From positions 203,846 to 267,845 of the forward strand of contig JAMPGH010000001.1 of assembly GCA_023664045.1 (NCBI GenBank): DNA of 64,000 nt, in the 5' to 3' direction. Shown here one piece after another: positions 14,604-23,315 of the stretch (the stretch's first letter is position 1; each line of letters opens with the position of its first letter). The notes below the pieces were generated by a model, which ran no database searches, was not told the origin of the DNA, and was given only the letters and a program-made list of their open reading frames with translations. The position numbers were made by a program, and so were the translations under genes. The DNA is from Alistipes senegalensis (lineage in GTDB: Bacteria; Bacteroidota; Bacteroidia; Bacteroidales; Rikenellaceae).

Positions 14604-16130
14604 CTACTCCCACTCGATGGTTGCGGGCGGCTTGGAGGAGATGTCGTAGACTACGCGGTTGACGCCGCGCACCTTGTTGATGATCTCGTTCGAAAGGTCG
14701 GCCAGAAACTCGTAGGGCAGGTGCACCCAGTCGGCCGTCATGCCGTCGGTCGAGGTTACGGCGCGCAGGGCCACGCAACTCTCGTAGGTGCGTTCGTCGC
14801 CCATGACCCCGACGCTCTTGACGGGCAGCAAGATGGCTCCCGCCTGCCAGACCTGATCGTAGAGCCCCGCCGAGCGCAGGGAGTCGATGTAGATCTTGTC
14901 GACGTTCTGCAGGATCTCGACTTTCTCGGGAGTGATGTCGCCCAAGATGCGGATCGCAAGGCCCGGTCCGGGGAAGGGATGACGGCCGATGAGCTGCTCG
15001 GAGATGCCCAGCGAGCGGCCCACGCGGCGCACCTCATCCTTGAAGAGGAGCCGCAGGGGTTCGACGATCTTCAGGTTCATCTTCTCGGGCAGGCCGCCGA
15101 CGTTGTGGTGCGACTTGATCGTGGCCGAGGGACCGTTGACCGAGCAGGACTCGATGACGTCGGGATAGATCGTACCCTGCGCCAGCCACTTCACGTCGCG
15201 GATCCGCTGCGCCTCCTCGTTGAAGACCTCCACGAAGTCGCGGCCGATGATCTTGCGCTTGCGTTCGGGGTCGCTCACGCCCGCCAGATCGCCGAGGAAC
15301 TTCTCTCCGGCCTTGACGCCCTTGACGTTGAGGCCCATATGCTCGTAGGATTCGAGCACCTCCTCGAACTCGTTCTTGCGCAGCAGTCCCGAGTCGACGA
15401 ATATGCAGAAGAGGTTCCGCCCGATGGCGCGATGCAGCAGCACGGCGGCCACCGACGAATCGACGCCGCCCGAGAGAGCCAGCACGACCTTGTCGTCGCC
15501 CAGTTTCTCACGCAGATCGCGCACCGTGGATTCGACGAAACTTTCGGACGTCCAACTCTGCGCACAGCCGCAGATGCCGACGACGAAGTTCTTCAGCAGT
15601 TGCGTGCCATCGGTCGAATGGTAGACCTCGGGGTGGAACTGAATGCCCCACGTCCGCTCGCCCTCGATGCGGAACGCTGCGACGCGCACGTCCTCCGTAC
15701 CGGCGATCAGCCGATAGGACTCGGGCACCGCGGTAATGGTGTCGCCGTGCGACATCCACACCTGCGTCGTTGCGGGCAGCCCGGCCAGCAAGGGGTCGGA
15801 AGCATCGCCCACGGAGAGCATCGCACGGCCGTATTCGCGGCTGGGTGCGGGCTGCACCTCGCCGCCGAAAGCCGCGGCCAGATACTGCGCGCCGTAGCAG
15901 ACACCCAAGAGAGGCAGGCGCCCCTTGATCTGCGAGAGATCGGGCGCCGGAGCATGCTCGTCGCGCACGGAGTAGGGGCTGCCCGAGAGGATCACGCCCC
16001 GCACCGACGCATCGAGCGTCGGGATCTTGTTGAACGGGTGTATCTCGCAATAGACGTTCAGCTCGCGCACGCGCCGCGCGATGAGCTGCGTGTACTGCGA
16101 CCCGAAGTCGAGGATCAGAATCTTTTCCAT
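14604..16130 (-). CDS. guaA: GMP synthase (glutamine-hydrolysing)
   Basis: 508 residues, full length. The N-terminal glutamine amidotransferase domain starts [20 protein letters not shown] and has the nucleophile Cys in [10 protein letters not shown] and the HPEVYHS histidine. The ATP pyrophosphatase domain has [10 protein letters not shown] (P-loop of the N-type) and the C-terminal dimerisation domain ends in [12 protein letters not shown]. It converts XMP to GMP using glutamine and ATP in the cytoplasm. guaB lies upstream in the same operon, so both steps from IMP to GMP are co-transcribed, separated only by a small membrane-protein gene. Confidence 0.97.
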   Translation of the reverse strand: MEKILILDFGSQYTQLIARRVRELNVYCEIHPFNKIPTLDASVRGVILSGSPYSVRDEHAPAPDLSQIKGRLPLLGVCYGAQYLAAAFGGEVQPAPSREYGRAMLSVGDASDPLLAGLPATTQVWMSHGDTITAVPESYRLIAGTEDVRVAAFRIEGERTWGIQFHPEVYHSTDGTQLLKNFVVGICGCAQSWTSESFVESTVRDLREKLGDDKVVLALSGGVDSSVAAVLLHRAIGRNLFCIFVDSGLLRKNEFEEVLESYEHMGLNVKGVKAGEKFLGDLAGVSDPERKRKIIGRDFVEVFNEEAQRIRDVKWLAQGTIYPDVIESCSVNGPSATIKSHHNVGGLPEKMNLKIVEPLRLLFKDEVRRVGRSLGISEQLIGRHPFPGPGLAIRILGDITPEKVEILQNVDKIYIDSLRSAGLYDQVWQAGAILLPVKSVGVMGDERTYESCVALRAVTSTDGMTADWVHLPYEFLADLSNEIINKVRGVNRVVYDISSKPPATIEWE

Positions 16131-16142
16131 AAGCGATGCGGG

Positions 16143-16373
16143 TTACTGTTGTTCCTTGTTCTCGCCGTCGAAGCGGGATTCCTCCTTCCTCTTATAATAG
16201 TTGTGCGCGACGATGCGCACCACGAAGAGGTGGAAGAACATGAGCCCGAGCAACAGATAACGCAGCCATGCGAAGCGGCCGTCCGTGAGGTACCACGCGA
16301 GGAAAAGCGCGGTGAAGACGACCAGTGCGATCCAGTCGATCCGGGAAATCTGCCGGTTGTTCGAAGAAGCCAT
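16143..16373 (-). CDS. Small two-helix membrane protein between guaB and guaA
   Basis: 76 residues with two hydrophobic segments (about 14-31 and 36-57) and a basic-then-acidic tail ending KEQQ. It lies 18 bases after guaB and 12 bases before guaA on the same strand, so it is expressed with them. I do not recognise the family. Nothing in the sequence links it to purine synthesis; it may be a conserved Bacteroidales small membrane protein that happens to share the operon. Confidence 0.65.
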   Translation of the reverse strand: MASSNNRQISRIDWIALVVFTALFLAWYLTDGRFAWLRYLLLGLMFFHLFVVRIVAHNYYKRKEESRFDGENKEQQ

Positions 16374-16391
16374 AATGATGATTGTCGATTT

Positions 16392-17870
16392 TTAACGTTC
16401 GCTCGAATAGTTGGGGGCCTCGCGCGTGATGGTTACGTCGTGGGGATGGCTCTCCTGCATGCCCGACGCCGAGATGCGGATGAACTGCGCCGTCTGCAGT
16501 GCGGGAATGTCGGCGGCGCCGCAATAGCCCATGCCCGAGCGGATGCCGCCGACGAGCTGGTAGACCGTCTCGCTGAGCGATCCCTTGAACGGCACGCGCG
16601 CAACGATGCCCTCGGGGACGAGTTTGTTGATGTTGCCCTCGCAACCCTTCTGGAAGTAGCGGTCGGCCGAGCCGGCCTTCATGGCGTCGATCGAACCCAT
16701 GCCGCGGTAGGACTTGAACTTGCGGCCGTTGTAGATGATCGTCTCGCCCGGAGCCTCCTCCGTGCCGGCGAACATCGAACCGATCATCACGCAGTCGCCG
16801 CCCGCAGCCAGCGCCTTGACGATGTCGCCCGAGTAGCGCAGACCGCCGTCGGCGATGACCGGAACGCCCGACTCCTTCGCCACGGAAGCGGCGGCGTAGA
16901 TGGCCGACAACTGCGGCACGCCGACGCCGGCGATGATGCGCGTGGTGCAGATCGAACCGGGGCCGATGCCGACCTTGACGCCGTCGGCACCCGCGTCGAT
17001 GAGGAACCGTGCGGCCTCGGCCGTGGCGATGTTGCCGACCACGACGTCCAACGCCGGATAGGCGGCCTTGATCTGTCGAAGCGCCGTAACGATATTTTTG
17101 GAATGGCCGTGCGCCGAGTCGAGCACTACGGCGTCGACATCCTCGGCGACGAGCGCGGCGACGCGCTCCATGACGTCGGGCGTGATGCCCACCCCGGCGG
17201 CGACGCGCAGACGTCCCTTCGCATCCTTGCAGGCATCGGGATGATCCTGCACCTTCGTAATATCCTTATAGGTGATGAGCCCCACCAGCCGGCCGTTGTC
17301 GTCCACGACGGGGAGCTTTTCGATCTTGTTGTCGAGCAAGATGCCCGAAGCATGCTCCAACTCGGTCTTGTGGGTGGTGATGAGCCGGTCGCCGGGCGTC
17401 ATGACCTCGCCGATCGAGCGCGACATGTCGAGCTGGAAACGCAGGTCCCGGTTGGTAACGATGCCGATCAATCTGCGATCGCCGTCGACGACGGGAATGC
17501 CGCCGATCTTGTTCTCGTGCATCAGCGCGAGGGCATCGCCCACGGTATTGTCGCGCGAAATGGTAACGGGGTCGTAGATCATGCCGTTTTCGGCGCGCTT
17601 CACGCGGCGTACGTGCGCGGCCTGCTCGGCGATGGTCATGTTCTTATGGATCACGCCGATGCCCCCTTCGCGAGCCAACGCGATGGCCAGCGGCGCCTCC
17701 GTAACGGTATCCATCGCGGCGGATACGATCGGGATATTGAGTTCGATATTACGCGAAAAACGGGTCCTGAGACGGACCTCTCGCGGCAACACTTCCGAAT
17801 AGGCGGGTACGAGCAGCACATCGTCGAAGGTAAGACCTTCGGGCTGGACCCTTTCAGTAACGAACGACAT
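16392..17870 (-). CDS. guaB: IMP dehydrogenase
   Basis: 492 residues from the ATG at 17870 ([20 protein letters not shown], the standard start). TIM-barrel with two inserted CBS domains (about 95-215, with [12 protein letters not shown] and [12 protein letters not shown]). The catalytic Cys loop is [15 protein letters not shown] and the flap follows around YRGMGS. It oxidises IMP to XMP with NAD+, the rate-limiting step of GMP synthesis. First gene of the operon with the 76-aa protein, guaA and the exonuclease. A -7 box TACTTTTG (minus strand, 17895-17902) lies about 25 bases upstream of the start. Confidence 0.97.
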   Translation of the reverse strand: MSFVTERVQPEGLTFDDVLLVPAYSEVLPREVRLRTRFSRNIELNIPIVSAAMDTVTEAPLAIALAREGGIGVIHKNMTIAEQAAHVRRVKRAENGMIYDPVTISRDNTVGDALALMHENKIGGIPVVDGDRRLIGIVTNRDLRFQLDMSRSIGEVMTPGDRLITTHKTELEHASGILLDNKIEKLPVVDDNGRLVGLITYKDITKVQDHPDACKDAKGRLRVAAGVGITPDVMERVAALVAEDVDAVVLDSAHGHSKNIVTALRQIKAAYPALDVVVGNIATAEAARFLIDAGADGVKVGIGPGSICTTRIIAGVGVPQLSAIYAAASVAKESGVPVIADGGLRYSGDIVKALAAGGDCVMIGSMFAGTEEAPGETIIYNGRKFKSYRGMGSIDAMKAGSADRYFQKGCEGNINKLVPEGIVARVPFKGSLSETVYQLVGGIRSGMGYCGAADIPALQTAQFIRISASGMQESHPHDVTITREAPNYSSER

Positions 17871-17894
17871 AAGAACGCGGATTTTTGTTGCTCG

Positions 17895-17902
17895 CAAAAG
17901 TA
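17895..17902 (-). promoter_or_regulatory. -7 box of the guaB operon
   Basis: CAAAAGTA on the plus strand reads TACTTTTG on the minus strand, matching TAnnTTTG. It leaves a leader of about 20 bases before the guaB ATG at 17870. No -33 box is obvious. Confidence 0.45.
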
Positions 17903-17984
17903 ATCATTTTTTTCGGAATACCGCGTTCGGAACGGCGCATGTTATCAATAATTTGTCAACAACGCCGCCCTCGGGGCCCGAGCG

Positions 17985-18770
17985 CTATACCCCCGCCGTA
18001 TAGACCTTGATGTTCATCGACCGGAGCTGCGTGCGGACGTTGGACGGGAAATTGCTGTCAGTAACGATCACGTCGATCTTGTCGACGGGTGCGATGAAGG
18101 CGAAGCTGCGCTTGTTGACCTTGCTGGAGTCGAAGACCGCGACCACCTCGCCGGCCATCGAAAGCATCGCCTGATTGATATTCGCCTCCTCGATGTTGGG
18201 CGTGGAGAGCCCGCACTCGATATTGAAGCTGTCGACCCCCAGAAAGAGCTTGTCGCAGTAGAAGAGCCGGAGGTTGGATTCGGCGACCGGCCCTACGGTC
18301 GAGTGCGACGGTTCGCGGAGATTGCCGCCCAGCAGAATGACGTTGAACCGCTTGTATTTCAACAGCTCCACGGCGATATTGACCGCATTGGTGATGATCG
18401 TCAGCCGCTGGAAACGCTGGAGGTTGCGGGCGATTTCGAGCGTCGTGGTGCCCGAATCGAGCATGATCGTATTGCCCTCTTCGATCAACGTGGCCGCCAG
18501 ACGCCCGATGGCCTGCTTCTCGCGCATGTTGAAAAAACGCTTGCTGTCGATCGACGCATCGTCCCCGCTCTCCTCGGGCGCACAACACATCGCACCTCCG
18601 CGGGTGCGGATCAACAGATTGCGTTCGTAGAGCAGGTTCAGGTCTTTCCGGATCGTAACTTCCGAAACTCCGAACTCCTCGTGCAGCTCTTTTACGGAAA
18701 CGGACGAATCGCTTCTGAGTCTTTGCAGGATCATCGAACGGCGTCCTTTCGTCGTCTTCAGGGTCTCCAT
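17985..18770 (-). CDS. DeoR/AgaR-family transcriptional repressor
   Basis: 261 residues. The N-terminal helix-turn-helix (VKELHEEFGVSEVTIRKDLN, about 26-45) is the DeoR type. The C-terminal sugar-phosphate sensor domain contains IMLDSGTTTLEIA (about 102-114), ITNAVNIAVELL and LLGGNLREPSHSTVGP. DeoR-family proteins repress sugar-catabolic operons and release DNA on binding a phosphorylated sugar. It is divergent from the agaS-type operon at 19111, 340 bases away. The spacer carries many CGAAA motifs and a palindrome in the promoter, so this protein is the likely regulator of the tagatose/galactosamine genes and the linked PUL, and of itself. Length is normal for the family. Confidence 0.88.
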   Translation of the reverse strand: METLKTTKGRRSMILQRLRSDSSVSVKELHEEFGVSEVTIRKDLNLLYERNLLIRTRGGAMCCAPEESGDDASIDSKRFFNMREKQAIGRLAATLIEEGNTIMLDSGTTTLEIARNLQRFQRLTIITNAVNIAVELLKYKRFNVILLGGNLREPSHSTVGPVAESNLRLFYCDKLFLGVDSFNIECGLSTPNIEEANINQAMLSMAGEVVAVFDSSKVNKRSFAFIAPVDKIDVIVTDSNFPSNVRTQLRSMNIKVYTAGV

Positions 18771-19110
18771 CTTTCGAAGTGGTTAAGCAGTAAGCCGATC
18801 GAACGGTCGTCGCTGCAGCTTTCGCGCGTACGCGCCCGTCCGAACAATAAGATATTGCAAAAGTAATACTTTTTTTCGAAAAATCGAAACGAAACACAAG
18901 TTATCGATTCGAAATATTGCGAAACATTTTCTCATCCGACCGAATCGGGACGTAATAGCCATATAAATCAACTGATTATAAAACACACCAACTGCCGCTC
19001 CGAAATACGCCTTTCAAAAAAGACCGGAAATTCCATTGTGAAAGTTTCGAAACTATTATTTTTGCAACAGAACGCAACAACGAAAAGACGCAAAAATAAG
19101 AGACACAGTT
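18771..19110. promoter_or_regulatory. Divergent control region between repressor and sugar operon
   Basis: A 340-base gene-free stretch. It holds a minus-strand -7 box TACTTTTG (18858-18865) for the repressor gene, five CGAAA motifs at 18878, 18886, 18891, 18910 and 18920 (the first within palindrome TTTCGAAA, 18875-18882), a plus-strand promoter at 19036-19064 and a 12-bp palindrome at 19043-19054. TTTCG-type half-sites are known from DeoR-family operators, so the region probably binds the adjacent repressor at both promoters. Confidence 0.55.
19036..19064 (+). promoter_or_regulatory. Promoter with embedded operator for the sugar operon
   Basis: TTG at 19036-19038, 18 bases, then TATTTTTG at 19057-19064; expected start near 19071 and a leader of about 40 bases. 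The perfect palindrome AGTTTCGAAACT (19043-19054) fills the spacer between the two boxes, an ideal place for a repressor to exclude RNA polymerase. Confidence 0.6.
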
Positions 19111-20244
19111 ATGGGATCGAAAGGGACTTTTACCTACAAAGAGATTATGCAACAGCCGAATACATGGCTGTCGGAGTATGAAAAACTGCAAGAGCAGCGC
19201 GAAACGATCAAAAGTTTCGTAAGCAAGCACCTCGACGAAAATTACGAAATCATCTTCACCGGAGCCGGCACCTCGGCCTACATCGGCGACGTACTGGAAG
19301 TCGCCACTGCCGAAACGCCTTTCCGCGGAGCCCGATCGGTAGCGACGACCGACCTGATTACCCACCCGGAGAGCTATTTCTCGCCGGAGAAAAAAGTGCT
19401 GCTCATCTCTTTCGCCCGCTCGGGCAACAGCCCCGAAAGTCTGGGCGCCGTCAATCTGGCGGACCGCATCTGCGGCAAGAACATCGCCCACATCTTCATC
19501 ACCTGCAACGAGGAGGGCCGGCTGGCGCAGATCGCCGCCGACAAGGAGAACTGCCTGCTGGTGCTGCTGCCTCCCGAAACCGACGACAAGAGTCTGGCCA
19601 TGACCAGCAGCTTTTCGACTATGCTGCTCACGGCGATGCTGATCGCCGACATCGACCGTCTGGAGGCACAACGCCCTCTGATCGGCAACCTGACGGCCGA
19701 TGCCGCCGCCACGCTCCGCCGTTACGACGAAGCGATCCGCCGCATGGCGGACCGCGACTTCAAACGGGCCGTATTCCTCGGCTCGGGCGCATTGAAAGGA
19801 ATCGCCGAAGAGTCGCACCTCAAACTTCAGGAGCTGACCGACGGCGGCGTGGTCTGCTGCTTCGACTCGTTCCTCGGATTCCGCCACGGCCCCAAAGCGG
19901 TGGTCAACGGCGACACGCTGCTGGTCTACCTGCTCTCGGACGATCCCAACGTCCGGCGTTACGAAACCGACCTGATCCGCCAGATCGCCGCCAACAACCG
20001 GGTGGTCGGCATGATCGCCGTCTCGGCGGAACCGGTCGAAGTCGAGGGCGTGGAGTTCGATCTGAACGTCGTGCTCGACGGCGGCACGCAGCGCCACGGC
20101 ATCTACGGCTGCATCCCCTACGTATTCGTCGCGCAGCTCTTAGGCTACTACAAGTCGCTGGCGGGAGGTCTCGATCCCGACGCTCCGTCGGTTTCGGGCA
20201 ACATCTCCCGGGTGGTAGAGGGCGTAACGATCTATCCTTACTGA
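19111..20244 (+). CDS. agaS: SIS-domain AgaS-type sugar-phosphate isomerase/deaminase
   Basis: 377 residues with two SIS (sugar isomerase) domains: EIIFTGAGTSAYIGD (about 44-58) with VLLISFARSGNSPES (about 96-110), and a second around RAVFLGSGALKGIAEES. Members of the AgaS family deaminate/isomerise galactosamine-6-phosphate to tagatose-6-phosphate and ammonia, or isomerise tagatose-6-phosphate. The next genes supply a KbaZ-like subunit, a PfkB kinase and a class II aldolase, the rest of the tagatose-6-phosphate pathway, which supports this role. First gene of the operon downstream of the repressor-controlled promoter. Cytoplasmic. The alternative is a glucosamine-type isomerase, less likely from context. 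Confidence 0.8.
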   Translation: MGSKGTFTYKEIMQQPNTWLSEYEKLQEQRETIKSFVSKHLDENYEIIFTGAGTSAYIGDVLEVATAETPFRGARSVATTDLITHPESYFSPEKKVLLISFARSGNSPESLGAVNLADRICGKNIAHIFITCNEEGRLAQIAADKENCLLVLLPPETDDKSLAMTSSFSTMLLTAMLIADIDRLEAQRPLIGNLTADAAATLRRYDEAIRRMADRDFKRAVFLGSGALKGIAEESHLKLQELTDGGVVCCFDSFLGFRHGPKAVVNGDTLLVYLLSDDPNVRRYETDLIRQIAANNRVVGMIAVSAEPVEVEGVEFDLNVVLDGGTQRHGIYGCIPYVFVAQLLGYYKSLAGGLDPDAPSVSGNISRVVEGVTIYPY

Positions 20245-20265
20245 TTCCGAAAAAAAGAAACCGAT

Positions 20266-21495
20266 ATGGCAAAGACCGAAAACCTGCTGCAGGCCATCGC
20301 CCGCATCGAAGCCCGGACGGGCATTCCCCGCACGATCTTCGCGGCGTGCCCCAACTCGACGACCGTCGTACGGGCGGCGTTCCGGGCAGCCAAACGCAAC
20401 AACGCCCCGATCTACTTCGCGGCGACGCTCAACCAGATCGACTGCGACGGCGGCTACACGGGCCTCACGCCGGAAGAGTTCGTCCGGCTGGCCCGCATCG
20501 AAGCCGAAGCGGTACACTTCACCGGCCCAGCGATCATCGCGATCGATCATGGGGGTCCGTGGCTCAAGGACAAGCAGAACGTCGAACGCTGGAGCGTCGA
20601 AGAGGCGATGACCGGCGTGAAGAGATCGTTCGAAGCGGCCGTGCTGGCCGGCTACGACCTGATCCATGTCGACCCCACGGTCGACATCCACCTGCCCGCC
20701 GGGCAGACGATCGACATCCGCGTCGTGGTGGCCCGCACCGTGGAACTGATCCGCCACGTCGAGATGTTCCGCCGCGAACGCGACCTTCCGCCGATCTCCT
20801 ACGAAGTGGGCACGGAAGAGGTGCACGGAGGACTGGCCGACGAGACGACGTTCGACAACTTCCTCACGGGTCTGAAAAGCGGTCTGGCGGAAGCGGGACT
20901 GCCGGACGTATGGCCCTGCTTCATCGTGGGCAAGGTCGGCACCGACCTGCATACGACGACCTTCGATCCGGAGGTAGCCCGCACGCTCACGGCCAAAGTA
21001 CGCCCCTACGGCAGCACGATCAAGGGCCACTACACCGACGGCGTAAGCAATCCCGAAGCCTATCCGCTCACGGGCATGGGCGCCGCGAACGTAGGTCCGG
21101 AGTTCACGATGAGCGAATACGACGCGCTGGCCGAGCTGGAAGAGATCGAATGCCGGCTCAGCGAACGGGGCGCCATTGCGCAACGCTCCCATATCGCGGA
21201 GACGCTCCGGCGTCTGGTCTGCGACTCGGGACGCTGGCGCAAATGGCTCCACGGCGACGAACCGGGCAAGGAGTTCGAGGAGCTTACGCCCGAGAGGCGG
21301 CTGTGGCTCGTGAAGACGGGCTGCCGCTACATCTGGCAACACCCCGAAGCGCTGGTCGCCCGCCAGAAGCTCTACGACAACCTCGCCCGCTGCGGATATG
21401 CCGCCGAAGAGGTGGTGCTCGCACGCATCGAACGCGACATGGACAAATATTTCCATGCTTTCAATCTGGTCAACCTCAACGATCTGCTGCAGTGA
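20266..21495 (+). CDS. D-tagatose-1,6-bisphosphate aldolase non-catalytic subunit (GatZ/KbaZ-like)
   Basis: 409 residues. The sequence carries AACPNSTTVVRAAFRAAK near 25-42, IAIDHGGPWLKDKQN (about 88-102), SYEVGTEEVHGGL (about 178-190) and GHYTDGVSNPEAYPLTGMG, all typical of the GatZ/KbaZ family, whose TIM-barrel protein is needed for full activity and stability of the class II tagatose-bisphosphate aldolase. The catalytic partner is two genes downstream (22461-23285). The 3' end overlaps the GTG start of the kinase gene (GTGA, 21492-21495). Whether the family has activity of its own is debated. Confidence 0.85.
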   Translation: MAKTENLLQAIARIEARTGIPRTIFAACPNSTTVVRAAFRAAKRNNAPIYFAATLNQIDCDGGYTGLTPEEFVRLARIEAEAVHFTGPAIIAIDHGGPWLKDKQNVERWSVEEAMTGVKRSFEAAVLAGYDLIHVDPTVDIHLPAGQTIDIRVVVARTVELIRHVEMFRRERDLPPISYEVGTEEVHGGLADETTFDNFLTGLKSGLAEAGLPDVWPCFIVGKVGTDLHTTTFDPEVARTLTAKVRPYGSTIKGHYTDGVSNPEAYPLTGMGAANVGPEFTMSEYDALAELEEIECRLSERGAIAQRSHIAETLRRLVCDSGRWRKWLHGDEPGKEFEELTPERRLWLVKTGCRYIWQHPEALVARQKLYDNLARCGYAAEEVVLARIERDMDKYFHAFNLVNLNDLLQ

Positions 21496-22448
21496 AAACA
21501 TTCGACATAACGGCCATCGGCGAACTGAACGTCGATCTGATCCTCAACCGCATCGAGGGATTCCCCGAAATCGGCAAAGAGAAATTCGCGGGCGACATGC
21601 TGCTCACCTTAGGCAGCTCGACAGCCATCTTCGCGGCCAATGCGGCCGCACTGGGTTCGCGCACGGCTTTCGCCGGAATGATCGGCCGCGACCTCTTCGG
21701 CGAAGTGGTCGAACGTTCGCTCCGGGAGAAGAAGGTCGACACACGTTTTCTGGTGAAATCCGACGCCTGCGCCACCGGAGCCACCGTGGTGATGTCCTAT
21801 GACGAAGACCGCGCCAACCTCACCTATCAGGGAGCGATGGACCGGCTGCGCCTGCGCGACCTCGACCCCGCGCTCTTCGAACAGACGCGCCACATCCACA
21901 TCTCCTCGATCTTCATGCAGTCGGGGCTGCGCAGCGATCTGGAAGAGCTGCTCCGCACGGCCCGCGACAAGGGCGTAACCGTCTCGCTTGACACCCAATG
22001 GGATCCGACCGAAGAGTGGGCGCTGGACTACCGGCAGCTGCTGCCGCTGATCGACCTCTTCATGCCCAACGAAAAGGAGCTGCTGGCCCTCACCCGCCGT
22101 TCGACCCTCGACGATGCGATCGCCGAAATCAAGCCCTGCTTGGGTCGTGCGGCCATCGTCAAATGCGGAAGCCGCGGCTCGCTGCTTGTCCGCAAGGAGG
22201 GCGCCGAGCATCCGCTGCCGGCCTTTCTGAACCGCGACGTCGTCGACACGATCGGCGCGGGCGACAGCTTCAACTCGGGATTCATCCACGCATTCGTACA
22301 GGGCCGGCCCCTCGAAGAGTGCCAGCGGACGGGCAACCTCACGGGAGCGGTCAGCACCACGGCGGCAGGCGGAACCGGTGCCTTCGCCGACCGGGAGACG
22401 GCGATCCGGACGGCTCTCGACCGCTTCGGCGAAAAACTGGACCTCTAA
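21492..22448 (+). CDS. PfkB-family sugar kinase (probable tagatose-6-phosphate kinase)
   Basis: 318 residues from a GTG at 21492 that overlaps the previous stop; this start gives KTFDITAIGELNVDLILN, the normal PfkB beginning, and no ATG fits. The C-terminal signature DTIGAGDSFNSGF (about 253-265) contains the catalytic Asp and the anion hole. Context suggests phosphorylation of tagatose-6-phosphate to the 1,6-bisphosphate, but ribokinase-like enzymes vary and a direct sugar or hexosamine kinase is possible. That alternative matters, because no other kinase is present for a sugar entering unphosphorylated. It is translated by coupling to the upstream gene. Confidence 0.8.
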   Translation: MKTFDITAIGELNVDLILNRIEGFPEIGKEKFAGDMLLTLGSSTAIFAANAAALGSRTAFAGMIGRDLFGEVVERSLREKKVDTRFLVKSDACATGATVVMSYDEDRANLTYQGAMDRLRLRDLDPALFEQTRHIHISSIFMQSGLRSDLEELLRTARDKGVTVSLDTQWDPTEEWALDYRQLLPLIDLFMPNEKELLALTRRSTLDDAIAEIKPCLGRAAIVKCGSRGSLLVRKEGAEHPLPAFLNRDVVDTIGAGDSFNSGFIHAFVQGRPLEECQRTGNLTGAVSTTAAGGTGAFADRETAIRTALDRFGEKLDL

Positions 22449-22460
22449 AACACGAACGCC

Positions 22461-23285
22461 ATGCGTCTTCAGGACAAACTGAAAAGCTGCCAGCAGAGCG
22501 GTACCGCCCTGCTGGCGACCAACTTCTACAACTTCGAGACCCTGACCGCCGTGCTGCAGGCCGCCCGGAACGTACAGGCGCCCGTCCTGCTGCAACTTAC
22601 CCGCAGCTCGATCCGATACATGGGGCTGCGACAGGCCGTCGCAATGGGCCGGCAAGGGCTCGCCGACTACGGACTGGAGGGATGGATCCACCTCGATCAC
22701 GGAGATTCGCCCGAGCTGGCCGAGGAGTGCCTCGAAGCCGGCTTCGACTCGGTGATGATCGATGCGAGCGAAAAACCTTTCGAAGAGAACGTGCGGATCG
22801 TGAAACAGGTCGTGGAGAAAGCCCGCCGCTACGGAGCCAACGTGGAGGCGGAATTAGGCTACGTGGCCAAATTGGGGCAGACGCAGGGCGGCGGCTTCAC
22901 AACCCCCGAAGATGCGGCCCGCTTCGTCGCCCAAACGGGTGTCGACGCGCTGGCCGTAGCCATCGGCTCGGCCCACGGATTCTACAAACAGCCGCCCCGT
23001 CTGGACATCGACCGTCTGCGCGGAATCCATGCCGCGACGGATGCGGTGCTGGTGCTCCACGGCAGTTCGGGCATTCCGCATCCGATGGTGCGGGAAGCCA
23101 TCGCCAACGGCATCGCCAAAGTCAATCTGGCAACCGAAATCAAAGACACCTTCATGCGCGCGCTCAAGACGACGCTCATGACCTCGGACGAAATCGATCT
23201 TCGCAAAGTCTTCCCGCAGGCGATCGCCCCGACCGTCGAACTGCTGGAAGAGAAATACCGCATGTGCGGCAGTGCCGCGAAATAA
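22461..23285 (+). CDS. Class II fructose/tagatose-bisphosphate aldolase
   Basis: 274 residues. Zinc-aldolase features: WIHLDHGDSPEL (about 76-87, zinc His and catalytic Asp region), VEAELGYVAKLG (about 131-142), AIGSAHGFYK with a zinc His (about 170-179), and VLHGSSGIPHPMVREAI (phosphate-binding segment). The enzyme splits tagatose- or fructose-1,6-bisphosphate into dihydroxyacetone phosphate and glyceraldehyde-3-phosphate. It follows the kinase by 12 bases and completes the tagatose pathway with the GatZ/KbaZ-like subunit. GatY/KbaY-type activity is inferred from context; the sequence alone does not separate it from other class II aldolases. Confidence 0.85.
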   Translation: MRLQDKLKSCQQSGTALLATNFYNFETLTAVLQAARNVQAPVLLQLTRSSIRYMGLRQAVAMGRQGLADYGLEGWIHLDHGDSPELAEECLEAGFDSVMIDASEKPFEENVRIVKQVVEKARRYGANVEAELGYVAKLGQTQGGGFTTPEDAARFVAQTGVDALAVAIGSAHGFYKQPPRLDIDRLRGIHAATDAVLVLHGSSGIPHPMVREAIANGIAKVNLATEIKDTFMRALKTTLMTSDEIDLRKVFPQAIAPTVELLEEKYRMCGSAAK

Positions 23286-23315
23286 CCGAAAGCCAACCCT
23301 AAAACACCGAACCTT

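Noticed and set aside
14721..17903. Very long open plus-strand frame opposite guaA and guaB
   Set aside because: The minus strand encodes two unmistakable enzymes; the plus frame spans both and is only a codon-bias effect.
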